This document shows positions 1 to 8,605 of a stretch of 36,089 nt of DNA, in pieces; the first letter of the stretch is position 1, and each line of letters opens with the position of its first letter. The stretch is taken from assembly GCA_009772985.1 (NCBI GenBank), contig WOUS01000016.1:1-36089 (forward strand), read 5' to 3'. The stretch comes from Anaerolineaceae bacterium. GTDB lineage: Bacteria > Chloroflexota > Anaerolineae > Anaerolineales > Villigracilaceae. Under the pieces are notes generated by a model. It was given only the letters and a program-made list of their open reading frames with translations, was not told the DNA's origin and ran no database searches. Both the position numbers and the translations under genes were made by a program.

Positions 1-17
1 GCCCGCCGGCCGCCGGG

Positions 18-2180
18 ATGCGCGGCTGGTTCGCCCGCGGCAGGCAGCCCGCGCAGGCCGAGCGCCCGCAGGAGACGCCCGCGGCGCAGCCGGGGAAACA
101 GCCTGGCCGGGATAAACGTCACGCGGCCCACCTGGACCTCCTGAAGGAGGTTGCCAGCAGCCTGTCCAGCGTGCTGGACCAGCCGGTGGCCGCACAGTTG
201 GTGGTGAACGCCGTCCAGCGCGCCTTCGATGCCGCCCGGACCTTCATCCTGGTCTACGATACCGAGCGCCGCGACTTTGCCCTGCAGGCCATTGCGGGCA
301 AAAACGACTTCCTCCTGCCCCCCTCCTGCCGGCTGTCTTCGCAGAAAGGCCTGCCGGGGAAGGCGTACCGGCTGGGGGCGTCCCTGCTGGTCAACGACAC
401 ACGCCAGGACGCCGATTATCTCGAATTGACGGAACACCCCTGCCTGTCCGAACTGGTCGTCCCGTTCGTCCAGCGCAACCGGGTCAAGGGCGTGCTGGTG
501 CTAGACGAATTCCACACGGACGCCTTCGATAGCGCCGACATCTCCGTCCTGGAAAGCGTTTCCGAACAACTGCTCAACGCCTGGGAGCGCGCCAATTACC
601 ACCAGCGCCTGACTGACCTGATCCAGTCCGGCATCACGCTCTCGACCATCCTGGACCCGCAGACGGCCATCCAGCAGGTGGCCGAGATCGCCCAAAAAGC
701 CCTGGCGGCGCGTTTCGTTTTCGTCACCCTGCTGGACCAGGAGGGCAGCCTGGCGCGCATCGCCAGTGCGGGGGCCGCGCCCGGGATCCTGCGCTCGCTG
801 AAGAAAACCCCGGAAAAAAATCCCCTCATCAAGGCAACCCTCAACGCCAAACAGATCATGCGCCTGCGCGACGTGCGCAAGTCCGGTTACGCCGCCCACG
901 TGCGCATCGAACAGGCCGCCTGCCGCAACATGATCTCCTTCCCCATCCGCCTGCACCAGTTGAGCGTGGGCGCCGTACTCGCCTTCGGGAAAATCGGGGA
1001 ACCGTCCTTCTCGGAAAGCGACGAATCGCTGGCCGAACTGATGGCCTCCCTGTCGGCCGCATCCATCGAAAACACCTGGCTCTACCAGGAACTGCGCTCC
1101 ACGCTGAACAACGCCACCCTGCTCCACCAGATGGGCATCCGCATCCTGCAGGCCGACTCGCTGCGCAGCGCCGCCGAGACCATCGCCCAGACCGCCTTCC
1201 GGCTCGGCCACGCCTCGGTGGCGGGCATCGTCCTCTTCCAGTCGGGCCAGAATTCCGGCGGCGGCATCGAAGCCCGCATCGAAGTGGACGAGGGCGGCGT
1301 GGAGGAAGGGAACCAACACCCCGAGTCCATGATCCGGCAGGCCATCGAGACCGGGCAGGCCATCATCATCTCCGATGACCGGTTCGCCTCGAAGGTGTGC
1401 ATCCCGCTCCGCACCGCCCACCGCACCTCGGGCGCGCTCTGGCTGGACATCCCGGAGGGCCGCTGGTACAACTCCCGCTACGCCGCCAGCCTGCAAACAC
1501 TCGCCCAGCAGGCCACCGTGGCGCTCGAGCGGATGATCCTGCTCTCCGAAACGCGCGACCAGGCCAGCCGTCTCGAGGCCGCCTACGGGGAACTGGAGAT
1601 CACCTACGACCAGACCCTGGCCGCGTTGATGTCTGCGCTCGACGCGCGCGACCGCGAGACCGAGGGGCACAGTTCGCGGGTCGGCGCCATCGCCGCCTGC
1701 CTGGGAAAAGAGATGGGGCTGTCGTCCGCCCAGGCCAAAGCGATGGAACGCGGCGCCCTGCTGCACGACATCGGCAAGATCGGCATCAGCGACTCCATCC
1801 TGCTCAAGACCGGCAGCCTCGACGAACACGAATGGGGCGCCATGCGCCAGCATCCGACGATCGGGACGCGCATCGTGACCGGCATCCCGTTCCTCGAAGA
1901 ATCGCTCCCCATCATCCGCTGCCACCACGAACGCTGGAACGGCAGCGGCTACCCCGACGGGCTGACGGGCGAGCAGATCCCCCTCCAGGCGCGCATCTTC
2001 GCCGTGGCCGACGCCTTCGACGCCCTGCTCAGCAACCGCCCCTACCGCCGCGGCGTCCCGACCGGGGACGTGCTCGCCTACCTGCGCGAACAATCCGGCA
2101 TCCTGTTCGACCCGGCCGTGATCAAGGTATTGGAAAAATTATTTTCCGAGGGGAAGTTCGCGGACCTGGTGCGCGCGTAG
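18..2180 (+). CDS. Multi-GAF HD-GYP domain protein (probable c-di-GMP phosphodiesterase)
   Basis: Probable cytosolic sensor that hydrolyses cyclic di-GMP. Three GAF-like sensory segments occupy roughly residues 35-190, 200-360 and 370-510, followed by a helical linker and an HD-GYP domain at about 535-715. The metal-binding HD pair is in HDIGKIG near residue 583 and the HHERWNGSGYPDG signature lies near 636-648, so the catalytic residues appear intact. No transmembrane segment or signal peptide is visible, so the input is probably a small ligand or redox signal bound by GAF. The first ATG at base 18 has no Shine-Dalgarno sequence, and the frame is open back to base 3, so the true start may lie before the window. 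A strong palindromic terminator follows the stop. The two PilZ genes near 31-32 kb are plausible downstream c-di-GMP readers, but that link is inference. Confidence 0.88.
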   Translation: MRGWFARGRQPAQAERPQETPAAQPGKQPGRDKRHAAHLDLLKEVASSLSSVLDQPVAAQLVVNAVQRAFDAARTFILVYDTERRDFALQAIAGKNDFLLPPSCRLSSQKGLPGKAYRLGASLLVNDTRQDADYLELTEHPCLSELVVPFVQRNRVKGVLVLDEFHTDAFDSADISVLESVSEQLLNAWERANYHQRLTDLIQSGITLSTILDPQTAIQQVAEIAQKALAARFVFVTLLDQEGSLARIASAGAAPGILRSLKKTPEKNPLIKATLNAKQIMRLRDVRKSGYAAHVRIEQAACRNMISFPIRLHQLSVGAVLAFGKIGEPSFSESDESLAELMASLSAASIENTWLYQELRSTLNNATLLHQMGIRILQADSLRSAAETIAQTAFRLGHASVAGIVLFQSGQNSGGGIEARIEVDEGGVEEGNQHPESMIRQAIETGQAIIISDDRFASKVCIPLRTAHRTSGALWLDIPEGRWYNSRYAASLQTLAQQATVALERMILLSETRDQASRLEAAYGELEITYDQTLAALMSALDARDRETEGHSSRVGAIAACLGKEMGLSSAQAKAMERGALLHDIGKIGISDSILLKTGSLDEHEWGAMRQHPTIGTRIVTGIPFLEESLPIIRCHHERWNGSGYPDGLTGEQIPLQARIFAVADAFDALLSNRPYRRGVPTGDVLAYLREQSGILFDPAVIKVLEKLFSEGKFADLVRA

Positions 2181-2225
2181 CTCACGCCGGGAATGGCCGG
2201 GGATGGAATCCCCGGCTGAAATGCC

Positions 2226-2248
2226 AAGTCCGCTTAAGCGGACTTTTT
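2226..2248 (+). terminator. Bidirectional-looking terminator between convergent genes
   Basis: A perfect 20-bp palindrome (AAGTCCGC-TTAA-GCGGACTT, 2226-2245) is followed by a run of T to 2248. It lies 46 bp after the HD-GYP stop and before the convergent threonine aldolase stop, so it can end transcription from the left and possibly from both sides. Confidence 0.75.
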
Positions 2249-2255
2249 GTCTCAG

Positions 2256-2301
2256 GCGTGGATTTCCAATCCACGCCCGCCGACCCGGAATTGCAATCCG
2301 C
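2256..2301. repeat. Cluster of short intergenic palindromes
   Basis: Directly after the terminator, GCGTGGATT (2256-2264) and AATCCACGC (2268-2276) form a perfect 9-bp stem with a 3-nt loop. An imperfect GGAATTGCAATCCGCG dyad follows. The sequence has the look of a dispersed intergenic repeat rather than a gene-specific site. Confidence 0.55.
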
Positions 2302-2307
2302 GCCCGC

Positions 2308-3345
2308 CTACCTGACCGCCTCGCGGAACGCCGCGACGGCCTGCTCCACCCCCGCATCGTCAATCCAGTAATGCAAGACCAGGCGGAACTGGCGCGCCCC
2401 GGTGACACCGAGCAGGACGCCGCGCTCCTCCAGCCGCGTCCGAACAAACTCGACGGAATGCGGGACGGACGCATCGAGGGACACAAAGACCATATTCGTG
2501 GCCGGACTCCCCGCCTGCAAAACCAGACCGGGGACCTGCTTCAGCCCGTCGGCCAGTTTCCGCGCCCGGGCATGGTCCTCCGCCAGGCGGACGGTCATCG
2601 TTTCGAGCGCCACGATGCCCGCCGCGGCCAAAATCCCAGCCTGGCGCATCCCGCCTCCCAGCATCTTGCGGAGGCGGTGCGCCTTCTTGATGAATTCCTT
2701 CGACCCGCACAGCACCGACCCGACCGGCGCGCACAATCCCTTGCTCAGGCAGAACGTGACCGAGTCCACCGGGGCGGTCAGCTCCTTCACGTCAATGCCC
2801 TGCGCGGCCGCGGCATTGAACACGCGCGCCCCGTCGAGATGGACCGCCAGTCCGCGCGCGTGGGCGAACTCCGCCACACGGCGCGTGTATTCCGGCGTTT
2901 GGTAGACGCCGCCGCAGCGGTTGTGCGTGTTTTCGAGACAAATGAGCCGCGTGACCGGGTCGTGCGGATCGTCCGGGCGGATGGCGGCCTCGACATCCTC
3001 CAGCGCCAGCGACCCGTCCGGCTGATTGGGCAGCTGGCACGAGTGGACGCCGCCCAGCGCCGAGATCCCGCCCGCCTCGAACAGGAACGTGTGCGCCTTG
3101 TTGCCGAGGATGACTTCGTCGCCGCGTCCGCAGTGGGCGAGGATCCCGGCCAAGTTGCCCATCGTCCCCGAAGCGACGAACAGCCCGGCCTCCTTGCCCG
3201 TCATTTCCGCGGCCAGTTCCTGCAAACGGTTGACGGTCGGATCCTCGCCGTACACATCGTCGCCGACTTCGGCTTTTGCCATCGCCTCCCGCATTTCGGG
3301 CGTGGGTTTGGTTATCGTGTCAGAACGCAAGTCAATATAATCCAT
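2308..3345 (-). CDS. ltaE: Low-specificity L-threonine aldolase
   Basis: PLP-dependent fold-type I enzyme that cleaves L-threonine or L-allo-threonine to glycine and acetaldehyde in the cytosol. The N-terminus [14 protein letters not shown] is the typical beta-eliminating-lyase/threonine aldolase opening. The Schiff-base lysine is K202 in CLSKGLCAP, and [11 protein letters not shown] is the cofactor-contacting region. Length (345 aa) is normal. Two ATGs occur 6 bp apart. The AGGAG on the minus strand sits 1 nt from the upstream ATG (3351) but 7 nt from the ATG at 3345, so I take 3345. It is convergent with the HD-GYP gene. Upstream is a repeat-rich gap, then rluD in the same direction. Confidence 0.92.
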   Translation of the reverse strand: MDYIDLRSDTITKPTPEMREAMAKAEVGDDVYGEDPTVNRLQELAAEMTGKEAGLFVASGTMGNLAGILAHCGRGDEVILGNKAHTFLFEAGGISALGGVHSCQLPNQPDGSLALEDVEAAIRPDDPHDPVTRLICLENTHNRCGGVYQTPEYTRRVAEFAHARGLAVHLDGARVFNAAAAQGIDVKELTAPVDSVTFCLSKGLCAPVGSVLCGSKEFIKKAHRLRKMLGGGMRQAGILAAAGIVALETMTVRLAEDHARARKLADGLKQVPGLVLQAGSPATNMVFVSLDASVPHSVEFVRTRLEERGVLLGVTGARQFRLVLHYWIDDAGVEQAVAAFREAVR

Positions 3346-3389
3346 GATCATTCTCCTGGCGATTGACTCTTTTCAGATACACCCAAAAC

Positions 3390-3468
3390 CTCAGCGCGGA
3401 TTTCGCGGATTTGGCAAATTACGCAGATCGGATGGGCGAAATCCGCAAAATCAGCGCAATCCGCGTTA
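3390..3468. repeat. Intergenic repeat built from CGCGGAT words
   Basis: The gap between ltaE and rluD is filled by an imperfect inverted repeat: GCGCGGATTTCGCGGATTT on the left, and AAATCCGC, then GCGCAATCCGCG on the right. The same word family recurs inside tkt at 21398-21466, so this is likely a dispersed element. No promoter is obvious inside it. Confidence 0.55.
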
Positions 3469-3476
3469 GAACTGTG

Positions 3477-4406
3477 TTACTGCCGAGTGGCTTGCAAAGT
3501 ATCGAGAACTTGTTGCAACTCTTCCGGCAACTTTGCCTCGAACGATTTTGGCATCTTTTCACCGGGCAATTTTATTTTCAATTTATACGCATGGAGGAAA
3601 TGCCTGTCCAGATCCACCGACGACTTCCGCTTGCCATACACCCTGTCCCCCGCCACCGGACAACCCAAAAACGCCAGGTGGACGCGGATCTGGTGCGTGC
3701 GCCCCGTCAGCGGATGAACTTCGAGCAGGGTGTGCGCCGGGAAACTCTCCAGCGTGCGATACTCGGTCACCGCTTCGCGCCCCTTTTCGAGCGGGACGAC
3801 CGCCATCAGTTTGCGGTGCGTGGTGTTGCGCCCGATCGGCGCTTCCACGCGGCCCGTGGGCGTGGGCGGTTTGCCGTCCACCAGCGCCAGGTAAATTTTC
3901 TCCACCGTGCGGCTCTTGAACTGCTCCTGCATCCAGCGGTGGGACTGTTCGTTCTTGGCGATCACGATGAGGCCGGAAGTCTCCTTGTCCAGCCGGTGGA
4001 CGATGCCCGGGCGTTCCTCGCCGCCGATGCCCGAAAGGTCCGGGGCGTGACCGAGCGCGGCGTGGACCAGCGTCCCGCTGTCGTGGCCGGGCGAGGGGTG
4101 GACGACCATGCCGGCCGGTTTGTTGACAATGAGCAGGTCGCGGTTCTCGAAGATGACATCGAGCGGGATATTCTCAGCCACCAACCCGGAAGGCACAGGC
4201 GGCGGGATGCGCGCCTCCACACGCGCGCCAGGATCGAGGTCCCGCCCCGCCTTCGTGACCGGTTCCCCATCCACCGTCACAAATCCGTCCTTGATGAGTC
4301 CCTGCACGCGCGAGCGCGAAAATTCCGGCAGGCAGGCGGTCAGGAAAACGTCCAGCCGTCCCTTTTCGTCTTTCTGGAAAACGAAGGCCTCGACCCGGTC
4401 ACTCAC
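3477..4406 (-). CDS. rluD: RluD/RluA-family 23S rRNA pseudouridine synthase
   Basis: Isomerises uridines to pseudouridine in rRNA. An S4 RNA-binding domain spans about residues 17-75, followed by the RluA catalytic domain. The catalytic aspartate is D140 in HRLDKETSGL. The LTGRTHQIRVHLAFLGCPVAGDRVYG motif near the C-terminus is also typical of the family. Length (309 aa) is normal. It starts at GTG 4406, inside the 3' end of lspA (8-bp overlap), with GAGG as a Shine-Dalgarno 6 nt upstream, so it is translationally coupled. lspA-rluD adjacency is widely conserved in bacteria. The family is certain. The exact target (RluD rather than another RluA paralogue) is inferred. Confidence 0.92.
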   Translation of the reverse strand: MSDRVEAFVFQKDEKGRLDVFLTACLPEFSRSRVQGLIKDGFVTVDGEPVTKAGRDLDPGARVEARIPPPVPSGLVAENIPLDVIFENRDLLIVNKPAGMVVHPSPGHDSGTLVHAALGHAPDLSGIGGEERPGIVHRLDKETSGLIVIAKNEQSHRWMQEQFKSRTVEKIYLALVDGKPPTPTGRVEAPIGRNTTHRKLMAVVPLEKGREAVTEYRTLESFPAHTLLEVHPLTGRTHQIRVHLAFLGCPVAGDRVYGKRKSSVDLDRHFLHAYKLKIKLPGEKMPKSFEAKLPEELQQVLDTLQATRQ

Positions 4407-4986
4407 TCGTCGCCTCGAGTTGTTTCGCTTTTTCTTCTTTCTTCAATTTGCGCTCCATCAGCCAGACGCCGAGAATGAGAATGGCAACGCCGACCGAGAT
4501 GCAGGAATCGGCCACGTTGAAGATGGCGAAATTCCCGACTGAGATAAAATCGGTCACCGGCCCGAAGCGGATGCGGTCCACCAGGTTGCCGAGCGCGCCG
4601 CCCAGTTGCAGGGCCAGCGCCAGGCGCAGCCACCAGTCGCGGCGGGAGGTCTGGGGGAAATACAAAATGATGAGCGCCGAGACGATGACCGCCAGGATGG
4701 CGAAAATCAGCCCGCCCTGTTGGAACAGGCCGAAGGCCGCGCCCGTGTTGTACGTATGCCGGATGCGGGCGTACGGCTCCAGCCAGGCCAGCGAGGCCGG
4801 CATCGGCCAGTCCGCGCCCAGCGGGACGTTGGCGCGCACCCAGGCTTTCGTCCACTGGTCAAGCACCACGATGACGCCCGAGGACAGGAAGAGAAACATA
4901 AAATCACGCCAGTAGGTTTTCAGGAAACTGCCGATCTTTTTCCATGATAAACGCTTCGGCCCTTCGGCCGGTTGAATGGGTTCCAC
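4399..4986 (-). CDS. lspA: Signal peptidase II (prolipoprotein peptidase)
   Basis: Aspartyl protease of the inner membrane that removes signal peptides from diacylglyceryl-modified prolipoproteins. Four hydrophobic segments are visible, along with NTGAAFG and the two catalytic aspartates D137 (GNLVDR) and D160 (FNVADS). I start at GTG 4986: its G overlaps the TAG stop of alr, and GGAGG lies 4 nt upstream on the minus strand. A longer open frame to 5625 exists but runs through alr. The resulting 195-aa protein has a cytosolic N-terminal extension of about 35 residues before the first membrane helix. It lies between alr and rluD in a coupled operon. A likely substrate in this window is the VanY-like lipoprotein at 15157-16020. 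Confidence 0.93.
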   Translation of the reverse strand: MEPIQPAEGPKRLSWKKIGSFLKTYWRDFMFLFLSSGVIVVLDQWTKAWVRANVPLGADWPMPASLAWLEPYARIRHTYNTGAAFGLFQQGGLIFAILAVIVSALIILYFPQTSRRDWWLRLALALQLGGALGNLVDRIRFGPVTDFISVGNFAIFNVADSCISVGVAILILGVWLMERKLKKEEKAKQLEATSE

Positions 4987-6131
4987 TAATCCTCCGTAAG
5001 ATAAACGCGCGGGACGCGCGTATTGATATTCGTCAGGATCTCGTACGGGATGGTGCCAGCCCACTCCGCCAGGTCTTCGGCGGTGATGGACAGGCCGTCC
5101 GCCTCGCCGAGCAGGATCACGTCGTCGCCGTTGAAGGCCGAGTCCGCGCCGATGTTCACCATCATCTGGTCCATGCAGATGCGCCCCACCTGCGGATATT
5201 TTTTCCCGCGGATGATGACCTGCGCCCGGTTCGACATGCTGCGGAAGTACCCGTCCCCGTACCCGACCGGGACCGTGACAATGCGCGCCTCGTGGTCGGA
5301 TTCCCAGGCCGAGCCGTAACTGACCGGATGCCCCGGCCTGACCACTTTGAAATAGACCACGCGCGACTTCCAGGCGAGCGCGGGCCGGACCGTGAGCCGG
5401 CGCGGCGCTTCCAGCGAGGGGTACACGCCGTAGAGCAGGATGCCGGGCCGCACCATGTCGAAGAGACTCTCCGGCAGTTGCAGGATGGCCCCCGAGTTTG
5501 CCATGTGCCGCACCGGCATCGGCAGGCTGTGCGTCTCGTAGAACCGCAGGACTTCGTTGAAACGCTCCAGTTGCAGGCGGGCGTGGGTCAGGTCGGCAGA
5601 ATCGGCGTTGGCGAAGTGGGAGCAAATCCCTTCAACTTCCACGTACTTGCATTTCAGCGCGGCTTCCTGCAAAGTCTCGGCGTTGTAATAATGGACGCCG
5701 ATGCGCTCCATGCCGGTGTCTATTTTCAAATGGACTTTAGCCTTGCGCTCGGCCTTCTCTGCCGCGGCGTTGATCTGCTCCAGGCGTTCCACCGAGGAGG
5801 CCATGAAGGTCAGGTCGAAATCCAGGTAGCGCGGCACCTGCTCGCCCCAGATTCCGCCCAGCACCAGGATCGGGGTGCGGATGCCGAGTTCGCGCAGGAG
5901 GATGCCTTCCTCCAGCACCGCCACGCCGAGGTAGTCCGCGTGCGGGGCGAGATGCTTCGCCACTTCCACCATCCCGTGCCCGTAGGCATTGGCCTTGATG
6001 ACCGGCATCACCTTGGCCGGGGCGACCGCGGCCCGGATGAGGTCCAGGTTGCGGCGCAGGCGCGCCAGGTTCACCTCCACGTAGGTGGCGCGCACTCCGT
6101 CCAAAGCGATGGTGGACTGGTTGATTTGCAT
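4986..6131 (-). CDS. alr: Alanine racemase
   Basis: PLP enzyme (fold type III) that interconverts L- and D-alanine for peptidoglycan. The PLP lysine is K46 in PVIKANAYGHG and the second catalytic base is Y272 in SYGSAW. The C-terminal barrel ends with YEILTNINTRVPRVY as in the family. Length (381 aa) is normal. No Shine-Dalgarno precedes the ATG at 6131. Instead TAGAAT sits 7 nt upstream, so the mRNA may be leaderless. It is the first gene of alr-lspA-rluD, a compact envelope/ribosome cluster with overlapping genes. Confidence 0.95.
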   Translation of the reverse strand: MQINQSTIALDGVRATYVEVNLARLRRNLDLIRAAVAPAKVMPVIKANAYGHGMVEVAKHLAPHADYLGVAVLEEGILLRELGIRTPILVLGGIWGEQVPRYLDFDLTFMASSVERLEQINAAAEKAERKAKVHLKIDTGMERIGVHYYNAETLQEAALKCKYVEVEGICSHFANADSADLTHARLQLERFNEVLRFYETHSLPMPVRHMANSGAILQLPESLFDMVRPGILLYGVYPSLEAPRRLTVRPALAWKSRVVYFKVVRPGHPVSYGSAWESDHEARIVTVPVGYGDGYFRSMSNRAQVIIRGKKYPQVGRICMDQMMVNIGADSAFNGDDVILLGEADGLSITAEDLAEWAGTIPYEILTNINTRVPRVYLTED

Positions 6132-6138
6132 GGACGCT

Positions 6139-6144
6139 ATTCTA
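6139..6144 (-). promoter_or_regulatory. Candidate -10 box for alr (leaderless start)
   Basis: TAGAAT on the minus strand ends 7 nt before the alr ATG, so transcription would begin at about the start codon. No convincing -35 was found. Confidence 0.4.
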
Positions 6145-6225
6145 CCCGATTTGATAGGTGATTGTTAGCCGGGAAATAGGCGCGCCAGGAAAAGATACCG
6201 GATAATTAGAGAAAGATTAGAACAG

Positions 6226-6253
6226 CGGACAGATATTCCGCCCGCAGTATAAT
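6226..6253 (+). promoter_or_regulatory. Sigma70-type promoter of the DegV gene
   Basis: CGGACA (6226-6231) and a perfect TATAAT (6248-6253) are separated by 16 bp and lie 32 bp upstream of the ATG, leaving a short leader that contains AAGGAG. Confidence 0.7.
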
Positions 6254-6285
6254 TGTCCAAACAACATACAGAAGGAGAGAGACAG

Positions 6286-7152
6286 ATGAAACCTATGAAA
6301 ATCGTAACCGATTGCGCCGCCGACATCCCCGCCGCAGAACGCGAAGAACTCGGAATCATCGAAGCCCCCTTATACATCCAGTTCCCCGAAGGCGAGGTCA
6401 ACTCCGCCGACCTGACGCCGGATGAATTCTACGACCGGCTGGAGGCCATGCGCCCGGCCATCCCCAGCACGGCCCAGCCTTCGAGCGGCACCTTTGCCGA
6501 CCTCTACCGCAAGGTGGCAGACGCCGCGCAGGTGCTGTCCATCCACGTTTCCTCCGGCCTGAGCGGGACGATCAACTCAGCCCGCATGGGCGCGGAGCAG
6601 ATCAAGGAGAAAGTCGTCAACGTGGTAGACTCGATGACCCTCTCCGGCGGGGAGCGTTTCCAGGTGCTGGCCGCCGCCCGGGCCGCCCAAAAAGGATGGA
6701 GCGTCGAAGCCATCCTCGAACGGCTGGACAAGATCCGCCAGAACACCGAGGTCATCTACACGCTCGAAACGCTGGAATATCTCGCCCGAGGCGGACGCAT
6801 CGGACGCGCCCAGGCCCTGCTCGGCTCCGTGCTGAAGATCAAGCCCATCATCCACGTGGATAAGGCCGACGGCAAGTATTCGACCGTTGGCAAGACGCGC
6901 ACCATCCCGCAGGCGCTGGAGATCATCACCGAACACATCCAGCAGATCTACGCGGACAAGCCGCTGTGGGTCAGCGTGATGCACGGCCGCTTTGCCGATG
7001 GCGCCGAAGAGTTGAAGAAATCGCTCGCCGGGCGGCTCAACATCGCCAAACTGGAAATCCTGCGCATCTCCCCCGTGCTGGGCGTCCACACCGGGCCGGG
7101 CATCGTTGGTGCGGCGGTGGTGCCGATGGAGTTGATGGAAGGTTTCGGATGA
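6286..7152 (+). CDS. DegV family fatty-acid-binding protein
   Basis: DegV/FakB-type protein that binds a fatty acid. In Firmicutes such proteins present fatty acids to the FakA kinase, but no kinase is seen here. The N-terminus MKIVTDCAADIP and the SSGLSGT loop (residues 85-91, binding the carboxyl/phosphate) are family hallmarks, as are LEYLARGGRIGRA and the C-terminal HTGPG. Length (288 aa) is typical. I choose ATG 6286 over an upstream in-frame TTG (6253) because AAGGAG at 6272-6277 is 8 nt away and the TTG overlaps the -10 box. Monocistronic: its own promoter upstream and a 15-bp-stem terminator right after the stop. Confidence 0.9.
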   Translation: MKPMKIVTDCAADIPAAEREELGIIEAPLYIQFPEGEVNSADLTPDEFYDRLEAMRPAIPSTAQPSSGTFADLYRKVADAAQVLSIHVSSGLSGTINSARMGAEQIKEKVVNVVDSMTLSGGERFQVLAAARAAQKGWSVEAILERLDKIRQNTEVIYTLETLEYLARGGRIGRAQALLGSVLKIKPIIHVDKADGKYSTVGKTRTIPQALEIITEHIQQIYADKPLWVSVMHGRFADGAEELKKSLAGRLNIAKLEILRISPVLGVHTGPGIVGAAVVPMELMEGFG

Positions 7153-7157
7153 CAGCA

Positions 7158-7194
7158 AACCTTGCGAAGGTTCAGAACCTTCGCAAGGTTTTTT
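7158..7194 (+). terminator. Strong rho-independent terminator after the DegV gene
   Basis: A perfect 15-bp stem (7158-7172 with 7176-7190) with a 3-nt loop, followed by Ts. Its T-run touches the stop codon of the convergent GNAT gene, so the gap between the two genes is essentially only this hairpin. Confidence 0.88.
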
Positions 7195-7771
7195 ATGTTT
7201 CGATGATGTACCGCATGATCGGGCGCGTCTCGGACCGGCGGCCTGCCTCCACAAACCCGGCCTGCCGGAAGGCGGATGCCGTGCCGGTGTAGATAAAGAC
7301 CGGCGGGGCTTTCCCCGTCTTCGGCTCGACCGGGTAGCCCTCCACGACTTTCCCGCCTTTCGATTTCACGTATTCGACCGCCGCCTTGAGCAGCGCCACC
7401 GTCAGCCCTTGGCGGCGGTATTTTTTATCCACGAAGAAGCAGGGCGCCGACCAGACCGGGAGATCGTCCAGCGGGGCGAGGACGCGCGAGCGCGCCAGGC
7501 CGGGGTACTCGCTGCGCGGCGCGGCCGCGATCCAGCCGGCGGGAATCCCGTCCACGTACGCGAGCAGGCCGGGAGTCCCGCCCGCGGCGACGATGGCTTT
7601 CTGGGCGAGGCGGTTGGCGTCGCCCTGCCCGGCCTCGAATTCCTTGCGGGTCAGTTTCCAGAACATGCACCAGCATCCGGCGCACGCGCCGCGCGGGCCG
7701 AAGAGACGCTCGAAATCGTCCCAGCGGGCGGGGGTTAAAGGATGGAATTTCAGGTCGGCAGCGGTATTCAT
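7193..7771 (-). CDS. GNAT family N-acetyltransferase
   Basis: Cytosolic acetyltransferase of unknown substrate. The acetyl-CoA-binding motif is RRQGLTVALL (about residues 118-127). The N-terminal GACAGCWCMFW cysteine/tryptophan cluster is a feature of one GNAT subgroup often found as a solitary gene. Length 192 aa. Its ATG overlaps the TGA of the upstream membrane-protein gene (ATGA at 7768-7771), so the two are coupled. The family assignment is good; the substrate cannot be read from sequence. Confidence 0.8.
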   Translation of the reverse strand: MNTAADLKFHPLTPARWDDFERLFGPRGACAGCWCMFWKLTRKEFEAGQGDANRLAQKAIVAAGGTPGLLAYVDGIPAGWIAAAPRSEYPGLARSRVLAPLDDLPVWSAPCFFVDKKYRRQGLTVALLKAAVEYVKSKGGKVVEGYPVEPKTGKAPPVFIYTGTASAFRQAGFVEAGRRSETRPIMRYIIET

Positions 7772-8583
7772 AGAACCAGGCGGGCGACCTCCTTCGTTTC
7801 GGTTTCGGTGCGGGTGATGCCCAGGGCGGTGAACAACGGGAAGATGCCCGCCAGCAGGACGAGCGGGATCCAGGAAACGAGGTTGAGCAGGAATTCGAGA
7901 ATCCCAAACACCAGCAGGGCCAGCGCGATGGGAAGGTACGCCGCGAACGGCCTCAACTGCTCCTCCATTCCCGCCCAGATCCGTTCCGCCTCCTGCCGCA
8001 TTTGCTGTTCGGCCGCCGGCCCGAACTGCCCGAGCAGGTCTCCCGCCTCGCTGCCCGGGGCCGGCACGATCGCATCCACCATCACCTGCTTGAAGGCCGG
8101 AGGGAGCACGTAGCCTTTCTGCGCGGCGTCGCGCTGATAGCCCAGCGCAAAAGCGACGGAAACCAGCAGCGCGAGGGCGGAAAGCAGCGCCTTCTGCTCG
8201 CGCTGGACGGGGGCGGCGGAGAAACGGATGCGCTGTTCCATCTCATTCCTGACGTTGTTGGCATACACCAGGGCCAGCAGGAAATAAACCAGCACAAAAG
8301 CCGCGGGGATCCAATCGAGTCCCCAGAACGGCAATACCGCCAGGGCAGAGAGGAAAAAGGCCAGCGCGGTCGCCCAGAAAGGCCGCACGAGGGCGGCGGC
8401 GATTCCCGCCGCAAACGCCACGAGCAGCATCGAGCCGAAGACCCACAGGGCAAGAACCAGCAGGTCCAGGTCGAGGGTGAACATCGCGTCGAACCGGCTT
8501 TCGGCGCGGTTCAGCGTCAGGCCGAACAATACGTTCGCCGCCAGCAGGAATACGATCAGCGCGATCATCTTGACGATTTTCAT
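7768..8583 (-). CDS. Polytopic membrane protein, function unknown
   Basis: No family recognised. The 271-aa protein has a hydrophobic N-terminus (IALIVFLLAANVLFG) and about five more membrane segments, including LVLALWVFGSMLLVAF, FWATALAFFLSALAVL and IPLVLLAGIFPLFTAL. A soluble stretch rich in E, Q and R lies around residues 180-230. I start at ATG 8583, which has AAGGAGG 7 nt upstream. A longer frame to 8682 lacks a ribosome site and enters the neighbouring gene. It is the middle gene of a three-gene minus-strand unit (GH46-like protein, this protein, GNAT) and ends in an ATGA overlap with the GNAT gene. Confidence 0.72.
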   Translation of the reverse strand: MKIVKMIALIVFLLAANVLFGLTLNRAESRFDAMFTLDLDLLVLALWVFGSMLLVAFAAGIAAALVRPFWATALAFFLSALAVLPFWGLDWIPAAFVLVYFLLALVYANNVRNEMEQRIRFSAAPVQREQKALLSALALLVSVAFALGYQRDAAQKGYVLPPAFKQVMVDAIVPAPGSEAGDLLGQFGPAAEQQMRQEAERIWAGMEEQLRPFAAYLPIALALLVFGILEFLLNLVSWIPLVLLAGIFPLFTALGITRTETETKEVARLVL

Positions 8584-8605
8584 CACACACCTCCTTGCAG
8601 CGCCA

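Noticed and set aside
501..2093. Long minus-strand open frame (530 aa) opposite the HD-GYP gene
   Set aside because: A shadow of GC-rich coding on the plus strand, with low-complexity G/V/A/H-rich translation and no recognisable domain.
2203..3366. Long plus-strand frame opposite threonine aldolase
   Set aside because: Arg/Pro/His-rich antisense of a clear enzyme gene. The same applies to 4944-6161, 11531-13021, 17349-18749, 20369-21898, 25470-27371, 28662-30284 and 32208-33737.
4987..5625. N-terminal extension of LspA to 408 aa
   Set aside because: The extra part lies in another frame of alr. GTG 4986 with GGAGG gives a normal-sized LspA.
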